DNA of 11,483 nucleotides from Pseudomonadota bacterium (lineage in GTDB: Bacteria; Pseudomonadota; Gammaproteobacteria; Steroidobacterales; Steroidobacteraceae). Shown here piece after piece: positions 6,414 to 11,483 of this stretch (position 1 is the stretch's first letter; each line of letters begins with the position of its first letter). The position numbers were made by a program, and so were the translations under genes. The stretch is taken from positions 1 to 11,483 of the forward strand of contig QGVD01000093.1 of assembly GCA_003242685.1 (NCBI GenBank). Direction: 5' to 3'. Under the pieces are notes generated by a model, which worked only from the letters and a program-made list of their open reading frames with translations, was not told where the DNA came from and searched no databases.

Positions 6414-8411
6414 ATGCGTAAGACACTTCTGACGATGCTCGCGGCGGTCGCACTCGCCGCGTGCGGTGGCGGAGACGACGATTCGTTCCGCGATCCCGGT
6501 ACTTCGCCCGGCACGGGGGGTGGCGGCGGTGGTGGCTCCGGCCCCGAAGTCGCCGCGCTCACCGTCTCGAGCAGCACACCGTCGATCCCGTCGGACGGCT
6601 CGGCGGTGGCTACCATCACGGCGTTCGCGCGCGATGCGAACAACAACCTGCTGCCGAATGTCTCGGTGACGTTCGTCGCCGATTCCGGCGGTATCGCCGG
6701 ATCTCCTGCGGTCACCGACGAGAACGGTGCGGCCAGCGTGACGCTGTCCACCGCGGGCGACCCCACGCCGCGCACGATCACCGTGACGGCTTCGGTCGGA
6801 AGCCTGTCGGCTACCGTCAGTGTGCAGGTCGTGGCCAGCGGCGGTTCGACGACCGTCCAGATGGGTAGCGGTACGGGCGCGAACTTCCAGCCCGGGGTGA
6901 TTGCCATCTCCAATCCCAACCTGTCCGCCGGCGGAAGCACGAGCCTGCAGGTCGTGCTGCAGCAGTCGGACGGTTCGCTCTACACGCAGGACGCGCAGAT
7001 CACTTTCAGCTCTCCGTGCGCGGCTCAGGGACTGGCCACGATCACCTCGCCGGTGAGCACGAACAGCGGCATCGCGAGCGCGACGTACGCGGCGACCGGT
7101 TGCAGCGGTGAAGACGTCATCACGGCGACGACCAACGTAGGCGGCAGCGCTCTTTCTGCAAGCGGTACCGTCACGGTCGCGGCAGCGGCAATCGGCTCGA
7201 TCGTCTTCGAGTCTGCGACTCCGTCGAACATTGCCCTGAAGGGAACCGGTGACGCTGGTCGTCCGGAAACGTCGACCGTCGTATTCCGCGTCCTGGATCA
7301 GTCCGGCGGTCCGCGTGCCGGCGCCACGGTGGAGTTCGCGCTCAATACGGCGGTGGGTGGTATCACACTTTCGCCCACGTCGGCCCAGACGGACAGCACC
7401 GGGCGGGTACAGACCATCGTTCAGTCGGGTACCGTCGCCACGTCCGTTCGCGTGACCGCGACCGTGACGAGCACCACTCCGACGATCTCCACACAGTCGA
7501 GCCAGCTCACGGTGACGACCGGTATTCCGGATCAGAACAGCTTCTCGCTGTCCGTGCAGTGCCCGAACGTGGAGGCATGGGACCGCGACGGCGTGACGGT
7601 TCCGGTCACCGCGCGTCTGGCGGACCGCTTCAACAACCCCGTGCCGGATGGAACTGCCGTGACCTTCACGACTGAAGGCGGAAGCATCCAGTCTCAGTGC
7701 GTCACGACGACGACCGCTACGGAATCGGGTGTCTGCACCGTCAACTGGGTGAGCTCCAATCCGCGCCCGGTTGGCGGGCCGGGTCAGTCGGGTCGCTCCA
7801 CCGTGATGGCCACTGCGATCGGCGAAGAGTCATTCATCGACGCGAACGGCAACGGCGCGTTCGACGACGGCGAGTTGTTCGACGACCTGCCCGAGCGCTT
7901 CCTGGACGAGAACGAGAACGGCGTCTATGACCCCGGCGAGCGGTTCTACGACTTCAACAACAACGGGATCCGCGACGATGCCGACGGCATCTTCAACGGG
8001 GTGCTGTGCTTCGATACGACCGGCCGTTGCGATCCCAACCGCAGGTCGACGGGCATCAGCGCTTCCAACCTGATCATCATGTCAGGCAGCACGCCCGCTG
8101 GCGTTCAGCCGCCCAACGGCGATACGCTCCCCGCCGTGACTGCGGGCGGCAGCCGGACCTACTCGTTCCTGTTCGCCGACCTCAACGGGAACCCGCTGCC
8201 CTCGGGTACTACCATTTCGGCTTCAGTGGTCGGAAACGGGCTGAGTTTGGGGACTCCCAGCAGCTTCACCGTTCCGTGCACGACCGAGCCGACCGTCTAT
8301 CCGATCTCCGTGTCGGCGACGGCTTCCGCCACCAGCGGTTCGTTGACGATCACGGTGAAGACGCCGTCGGGAGTCGAATCGCTCCTCAGCTACCCGGTGC
8401 CGGTAATGTAG
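6414..8411 (+). CDS. Ig-like (Big_1/invasin-type) lipoprotein with EF-hand-like loops, in the pil operon
   Basis: The function is not recognised; what follows is domain architecture. The 665-residue protein begins with a lipoprotein signal, LAAVALAAC, with Cys17 lipidated and Gly at +2, compatible with outer-membrane sorting. A flexible linker rich in Asp and Gly follows (18-45). Then come repeated beta-sandwich segments resembling bacterial Ig/invasin-type domains at about 46-142, 145-258, 260-370 and 373-470, marked by patterns such as GSAVATITAFARDANNN and PNVSVTFVADSGG with TDENGAASVTL. A cassette of three EF-hand-like loops lies at 476-524, followed by a last beta-rich domain (about 535-665). 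Several Cys residues could form disulfides. It starts 38 bases after pilQ with no terminator between, and a terminator follows it, so it is probably the last gene of the pil transcript. Codon use looks less GC-biased than in pilQ. It may be an adhesin, a pilus or secretin partner, or simply a surface lipoprotein. Confidence 0.85.
   Translation: MRKTLLTMLAAVALAACGGGDDDSFRDPGTSPGTGGGGGGGSGPEVAALTVSSSTPSIPSDGSAVATITAFARDANNNLLPNVSVTFVADSGGIAGSPAVTDENGAASVTLSTAGDPTPRTITVTASVGSLSATVSVQVVASGGSTTVQMGSGTGANFQPGVIAISNPNLSAGGSTSLQVVLQQSDGSLYTQDAQITFSSPCAAQGLATITSPVSTNSGIASATYAATGCSGEDVITATTNVGGSALSASGTVTVAAAAIGSIVFESATPSNIALKGTGDAGRPETSTVVFRVLDQSGGPRAGATVEFALNTAVGGITLSPTSAQTDSTGRVQTIVQSGTVATSVRVTATVTSTTPTISTQSSQLTVTTGIPDQNSFSLSVQCPNVEAWDRDGVTVPVTARLADRFNNPVPDGTAVTFTTEGGSIQSQCVTTTTATESGVCTVNWVSSNPRPVGGPGQSGRSTVMATAIGEESFIDANGNGAFDDGELFDDLPERFLDENENGVYDPGERFYDFNNNGIRDDADGIFNGVLCFDTTGRCDPNRRSTGISASNLIIMSGSTPAGVQPPNGDTLPAVTAGGSRTYSFLFADLNGNPLPSGTTISASVVGNGLSLGTPSSFTVPCTTEPTVYPISVSATASATSGSLTITVKTPSGVESLLSYPVPVM
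7839..7985 (+). other. Three consecutive EF-hand-like Ca2+ loops inside the Ig-like lipoprotein
   Basis: Residues 476-487 (DANGNGAFDDGE), 498-509 (DENENGVYDPGE) and 513-524 (DFNNNGIRDDAD) each fit the 12-residue loop pattern, with Asp/Asn at 1, 3 and 5, Gly at 6, Asp at 9 and an acid at 12. Such loops bind Ca2+ in related surface proteins. Binding here is inferred. Confidence 0.75.
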
Positions 8412-8440
8412 CGATCCGGTTCCGGTCAACCAGCACCGCC

Positions 8441-8471
8441 GCGGCCGCCTCCGGGCGGCCGCTTTCTTTTT
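8441..8471 (+). terminator. Rho-independent terminator of the pil operon
   Basis: A perfect 9-bp GC stem, GCGGCCGCC (8441-8449) and GGCGGCCGC (8454-8462), with a TCCG loop is followed by TTTCTTTTT (8463-8471). It lies 29 bases after the lipoprotein stop and 19 bases before aroK, so it separates the two transcription units. Confidence 0.93.
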
Positions 8472-8490
8472 GTGTATCCTCACGCCCGCA

Positions 8491-9021
8491 ATGCTCGGCA
8501 AGCGCAACGTATTCCTGATCGGACCCATGGGCTCGGGGAAGTCCGCCGTGGGCAAGTGCCTCGCGCAGATGCTCGATGCCCCGTTCTACGACAGCGACTC
8601 GGAGATCGAGCGCACGACCGGCGTGGACATCCCGTACATCTTCGAGAAGGAGGGCGAGGCGGGATTCCGGCAGCGCGAGCGCGACGTCATCGACGCGCTG
8701 ACGAAGCTCGAGCCCGTGGTGCTCGCCACCGGCGGCGGCGCGGTCATCCTGCCGGAGAACCGGCAGCGGCTCGCCGAGCGCGGCTTCGTCGTGTACCTCG
8801 AAACTTCGGTCGCGCAGCAGGTCCGGCGCGTGCGGCACGCGCGGCATCGGCCGCTGCTCGCCAACGTCGATCCCCAGGTGCGGCTCGCGGAGCTGATGCG
8901 CCAGCGGGCTCCGCTCTACACCGAGATCGCGGACGTCGTCGTCCGCACCGACGGGCGCAAGGTCCAGAGCGTGGCCGAGGAGATCGTCCGGGCGCATCGC
9001 CGGCATCTGCAGGCCGGCTGA
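8491..9021 (+). CDS. aroK: Shikimate kinase
   Basis: The enzyme phosphorylates shikimate at O3 using ATP in the cytoplasm, the fifth step of the chorismate pathway. The 176-residue length is standard. The P-loop is GPMGSGKS (11-18). The shikimate-binding Asp pair is in DSD (34-36), Arg60 is in GFRQRE, and GGG (81-83) precedes AVI. The lid region contains RPLL (Arg120 onward), and a substrate-binding Arg is expected in LMRQRAPLY. ATG 8491 is chosen by homology; the in-frame TTG at 8470 lies inside the terminator T-run. No Shine-Dalgarno is visible, and only 19 bases separate the start from the terminator. Expression may come from a promoter overlapping the terminator (TATCCT at 8475-8480 is -10-like), perhaps nearly leaderless, or from read-through. 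Confidence 0.96.
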   Translation: MLGKRNVFLIGPMGSGKSAVGKCLAQMLDAPFYDSDSEIERTTGVDIPYIFEKEGEAGFRQRERDVIDALTKLEPVVLATGGGAVILPENRQRLAERGFVVYLETSVAQQVRRVRHARHRPLLANVDPQVRLAELMRQRAPLYTEIADVVVRTDGRKVQSVAEEIVRAHRRHLQAG

Positions 9022-9043
9022 CGGCCTCCCGGACGGACTGACG

Positions 9044-9059
9044 TATACTGCGGTGCAGT
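9044..9059 (+). promoter_or_regulatory. Possible -10 box and small inverted repeat before aroB
   Basis: TATACT (9044-9049) is a good -10 match, but no -35 lies at 16-18 bases. It overlaps the inverted repeat ACTGC-GGT-GCAGT (9047-9059). An aroB promoter within the 72-base aroK-aroB gap is possible, but the evidence is thin. Confidence 0.25.
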
Positions 9060-9093
9060 CGGATTCCTCTGCGGCCGCGTTCTCACATCGTCC

Positions 9094-10170
9094 GTGATAA
9101 TCCTCGAAGTCGACCTCGGTGAACGTTCCTACCCGATCCTGATCGGCGAGGGGCTCCTCGGCCGCGCCGATGTCTTCGATCGGCACGTCACCGCGCGCGA
9201 CCTCCTGATCGTGACCAACACCACGGTCGGACCCCTCTATGCGCCTGCTCTGCGCGAAGCGCTTCCCCGCCGCCGCGTGGTCGAGTGCGTGCTTCCGGAC
9301 GGTGAATCGCACAAGACGCTCAGCACTGTCGCACGGATCATCGACGTGCTCGTCGCGAACCGCTTTGGTCGCGACTGCGCGGTGATCGCGCTCGGAGGCG
9401 GCGTCGTGGGTGATATGGCGGGCTTCGCCGCGGCCTGCTATCAGCGCGGCGTCGCGTACGTTCAGGTGCCCACGACTCTCCTTGCGCAGGTGGACTCCTC
9501 GGTGGGCGGCAAGACCGGCGTCAATCATCCGGGCGGCAAGAATCTGATCGGCGCTTTCCATCAGCCGGTTGCCGTCATCGCCGATACCGCCACGCTCGAG
9601 TCGCTGCCGCCGCGGGAGCTGCGCGCGGGCCTGGCCGAAGTGATCAAGTACGGCCTCATCTGCGATCGGGGGTTCTTCGACTGGATCGAGTCGAACCTCG
9701 ACGCGCTCCTCGCGCGCGATCCCGAGGCGCTCGCGTACGCCATCCATCGTTCGTGCGCGATCAAGGCGGCGATCGTCGGCAGGGACGAACGCGAGCGCGG
9801 GGACCGGGCCCTGCTGAACCTGGGGCACACCTTCGGTCACGCGATCGAGTCCGCCACGGGTTACGCGAAGTGGCTGCACGGCGAGGCCGTTGGCGCTGGC
9901 CTTCTCATGGCCGCGACCATGTCGCGCGAGTGCGGTCTGATGAGCGATGCCGACGTGAAGCGGCTCGCAGCGCTCCTCGAACGCGCAGGATTGCCGACCG
10001 AGGCACGAGAGGTGGAAGCCGCCGCCGCGTTCGAGCACATGCGCATCGACAAGAAGGTTCAGGCCGGACGCATACGTCTCGTACTGATGCGCGGCATCGG
10101 CGAGTCGTTCGTCACCGCGCAGTACGACGACGGCGCTCTGCGCCGCACACTCGAGGCGCATTTCGGGTGA
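9094..10170 (+). CDS. aroB: 3-dehydroquinate synthase
   Basis: The enzyme converts DAHP to 3-dehydroquinate in the cytoplasm using NAD+ and a divalent metal, the second step of the chorismate pathway. The 358-residue protein shows the NAD-binding GGGVVGDMAGF (101-111) and the active-site segment PTTLLAQVDSSVGGKTGVN (126-144). The predicted metal ligands are Glu182 (AEVIKYG), His245 (GHTFGHAIE) and His262 (LHGEAVG), each shifted by two from the usual 184/247/264 numbering. The start is GTG at 9094, with no upstream in-frame alternative close by and no clear Shine-Dalgarno. It follows aroK by 72 bases, and the stop is 4 bases before the dgt-like gene, suggesting coupled translation with that gene. 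Confidence 0.97.
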   Translation: MIILEVDLGERSYPILIGEGLLGRADVFDRHVTARDLLIVTNTTVGPLYAPALREALPRRRVVECVLPDGESHKTLSTVARIIDVLVANRFGRDCAVIALGGGVVGDMAGFAAACYQRGVAYVQVPTTLLAQVDSSVGGKTGVNHPGGKNLIGAFHQPVAVIADTATLESLPPRELRAGLAEVIKYGLICDRGFFDWIESNLDALLARDPEALAYAIHRSCAIKAAIVGRDERERGDRALLNLGHTFGHAIESATGYAKWLHGEAVGAGLLMAATMSRECGLMSDADVKRLAALLERAGLPTEAREVEAAAAFEHMRIDKKVQAGRIRLVLMRGIGESFVTAQYDDGALRRTLEAHFG

Positions 10171-10174
10171 GGCC

Positions 10175-11347
10175 GTGAGCGACGCCGCAGACACTGCGAC
10201 AGCACTGGCGCCTTACGCCGCGCATGACGAACGTTCCCGCGGGCGCCGCTACCCCGAGCCGCCGCCTCAGTACCGCACCGAGTTCCAGCGCGACCGCGAT
10301 CGGATCGTGCATTCAAATGCGTTCCGCCGGCTCGTGTACAAGACGCAGGTCTTCGTCAATCACGAGGGCGATCTCTTCCGCACGCGCATCACGCACTCGC
10401 TCGAAGTCGCACAGATCGCACGCTCCATCGCCCGCGCACTGCGCCTGAACGAAGCGCTCACCGAGGCCATCTGCCTGGCCCACGATCTCGGGCACACGCC
10501 GTTCGGGCACGCCGGGCAGGATGCGCTCAACGAGTGCATGCGCGACTACGGCGGGTTCGAGCACAACCTGCAGTCCCTGCGCGTCGTGGACGAACTCGAG
10601 GAGCGCTACGCCGACTTCCCGGGACTCAACCTGACGTTCGAGTGCCGCGAGGGCATCCTCAAGCACTGCTCGCTGAAGAACGCCCGCGAGCTCGGCGAGC
10701 TGGGCGAGCGCTTCATCCACCGGCGCCAGCCAGGGCTCGAAGCACAGCTCGCGAACCTCGCCGACGAGATTGCGTACAACAATCACGACGTCGACGACGG
10801 GCTGCGCGCCGGTCTCATCGAGATCCGCGACCTGTACGACGTGAGGCTGTTCCGCCGCCAGTACGACGTCGTGCGCGAGAAGCATCCGGGTATCGGAGAG
10901 CGGCGTCTCGTGCACGAGGTCATCCGGCGCATGATCAACTTCCTCGTCGTCGACCTGGTACGCACGACCCAGGCGAATCTCGATGAGGTGAGGCCGTCGT
11001 CGATCGACGAAGTGCGGGCTCTCTCGAAGCCGCTGGTCGCCTTCAGCGAGCCCGTGCTCGAGGAGCATCGCGAGCTCAAGCAGTTCCTCCGCGAACGCGT
11101 CTACCGGCACTACAAGGTGCTGCGCATGACGTCGAAGGCGCGGCGTCTGCTGAAGGAGCTGTTCGAGGCGCTTTTCGAGGACGTGAACCTCATGCCGCCG
11201 GAGCATCGCGATGCCGCGCTGCGGGCGGAGGCGCAGCACGGTGAGAAGGGCCGCGCGCGCGCAGTGGCCGACTACATCGCCGGCATGACCGACCGTTACG
11301 CGATCCTCGAGCACCGGCGGCTGTTTGATCCTGCGGAGCGGATGTAG
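10175..11347 (+). CDS. dgt: dGTPase-like HD-domain triphosphohydrolase
   Basis: Members of this family hydrolyse deoxynucleoside triphosphates, typically dGTP to deoxyguanosine and triphosphate, and help balance dNTP pools. The 390-residue protein has the HD-domain ligands in order: His74 (TRITHSLEV), His103-Asp104 (LAHDLGHTPFGHAG) and Asp197 (LADEIAYNNHDVDD). The N-terminal SRGRRYPEPP, EFQRDRDRIVHSNAFRRLVYKTQVF and GFEHNLQSLRVV are family signatures. It matches the shorter dGTPase-like subgroup (about 370-400 residues) rather than the roughly 500-residue E. coli Dgt, so the exact nucleotide preference is uncertain. The start is GTG four bases after aroB, with GGTGAGG spanning the aroB stop as a close ribosome site. 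Confidence 0.93.
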   Translation: MSDAADTATALAPYAAHDERSRGRRYPEPPPQYRTEFQRDRDRIVHSNAFRRLVYKTQVFVNHEGDLFRTRITHSLEVAQIARSIARALRLNEALTEAICLAHDLGHTPFGHAGQDALNECMRDYGGFEHNLQSLRVVDELEERYADFPGLNLTFECREGILKHCSLKNARELGELGERFIHRRQPGLEAQLANLADEIAYNNHDVDDGLRAGLIEIRDLYDVRLFRRQYDVVREKHPGIGERRLVHEVIRRMINFLVVDLVRTTQANLDEVRPSSIDEVRALSKPLVAFSEPVLEEHRELKQFLRERVYRHYKVLRMTSKARRLLKELFEALFEDVNLMPPEHRDAALRAEAQHGEKGRARAVADYIAGMTDRYAILEHRRLFDPAERM

Positions 11348-11351
11348 GCGT

Positions 11352-11386
11352 AGTGTCTATTGAGATTCACCGAAATGGGTGACACT
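11352..11386. repeat. Imperfect inverted repeat after dgt, possible IS end or weak terminator
   Basis: An inner stem TCACC (11367-11371) / GGTGA (11378-11382), with a 6-base loop, is flanked by AGTG (11352-11355) and CACT (11383-11386), with an 11-base bulge on one side. TTTT (11386-11389) follows. It sits between dgt and a transposase-like start, so it may be the terminal inverted-repeat region of an insertion element or a weak dgt terminator. Confidence 0.4.
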
Positions 11387-11441
11387 TTTCCAATTCCTAC
11401 TTGTCAAAGCGGTTGGTACAGTCACCAGCGCGGAGACCAAG

Positions 11442-11483
11442 ATGGGAACCCGACGAGACCTCAAGGCCCTGGAGCAAAGGCGG
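11442..11483 (+). CDS. N-terminus of a probable IS630-type transposase, cut by the window edge
   Basis: Only 14 codons are visible: MGTRRDLKALEQRR, open to the last base. This resembles the start of helix-turn-helix domains of IS630-family transposases, which commonly begin with an RRDLKALE-type helix. GGAGA (11432-11436) is a well-placed ribosome site 5 bases before ATG. The local sequence after dgt is less GC-rich than the genes before it, and an inverted repeat lies 55 bases upstream, consistent with a mobile element. The assignment rests on a short match from memory. Confidence 0.45.
   Translation, partial: MGTRRDLKALEQRR

Noticed and set aside
8470..8490. TTG start for aroK giving a 183-residue protein
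   Set aside because: The codon is inside the terminator T-run, and the extra residues are absent from the usual shikimate kinase N-terminus.
8386..10194. 602-codon minus-strand open frame spanning aroK and aroB
   Set aside because: It lies opposite two well-supported enzymes with intact catalytic motifs; its composition is typical of antisense GC-rich frames.
1..11483. tRNA, rRNA or CRISPR arrays
   Set aside because: No cloverleaf, rRNA-like segment or regularly spaced repeats were seen by eye; a covariance or repeat-finder run would be needed to exclude them fully.

Overview
The window is high-GC proteobacterial chromosome. Its layout is a conserved one: a divergent penicillin-binding protein 1A gene, the type IV pilus alignment/secretin operon pilM-N-O-P-Q, then aroK, aroB and a dGTPase-like gene. 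This layout is common in Gammaproteobacteria such as Pseudomonas and Xanthomonas relatives, and partly in Betaproteobacteria. The GC-rich codon use and the extra lipoprotein after pilQ would fit a Steroidobacter/Nevskia-type or Xanthomonadales-like gammaproteobacterium, but the genus is a guess.

Bases 1-839 hold a mrcA/ponA-like gene on the minus strand. It stops right after the glycosyltransferase domain, where the sequence turns abruptly AT-rich. Bases 840-1303 are a non-coding divergent region. It contains a clear GEMM-I (cyclic-di-GMP class I) riboswitch aptamer on the plus strand at about 892-989, a candidate promoter with two perfect palindromes just before it, and a roughly 315-base leader running to pilM. 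From 1304 to 8411 six genes lie in one direction with overlaps or short gaps: pilM, pilN, pilO, pilP, pilQ and an unnamed Ig-like lipoprotein carrying three EF-hand-like loops. A strong intrinsic terminator (8441-8471) closes this unit. Bases 8491-11347 carry aroK, aroB and a dgt-like gene. The last 136 bases leave the conserved neighbourhood: a small inverted repeat is followed by the first 14 codons of what looks like an IS630-type transposase.

Taken together, the sequence suggests that c-di-GMP sensed by the leader RNA sets expression of the pilus machine. PilM/N/O/P form the cytoplasmic-to-periplasmic alignment complex and PilQ the outer-membrane pore. The same transcript appears to deliver an uncharacterised, probably Ca2+-binding outer-membrane lipoprotein. 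That combination of riboswitch, complete pilMNOPQ and extra Ig/EF-hand lipoprotein is the most interesting part of the window. Both ends of the window look like junctions with foreign or repeated DNA, which could be real insertions or assembly boundaries.
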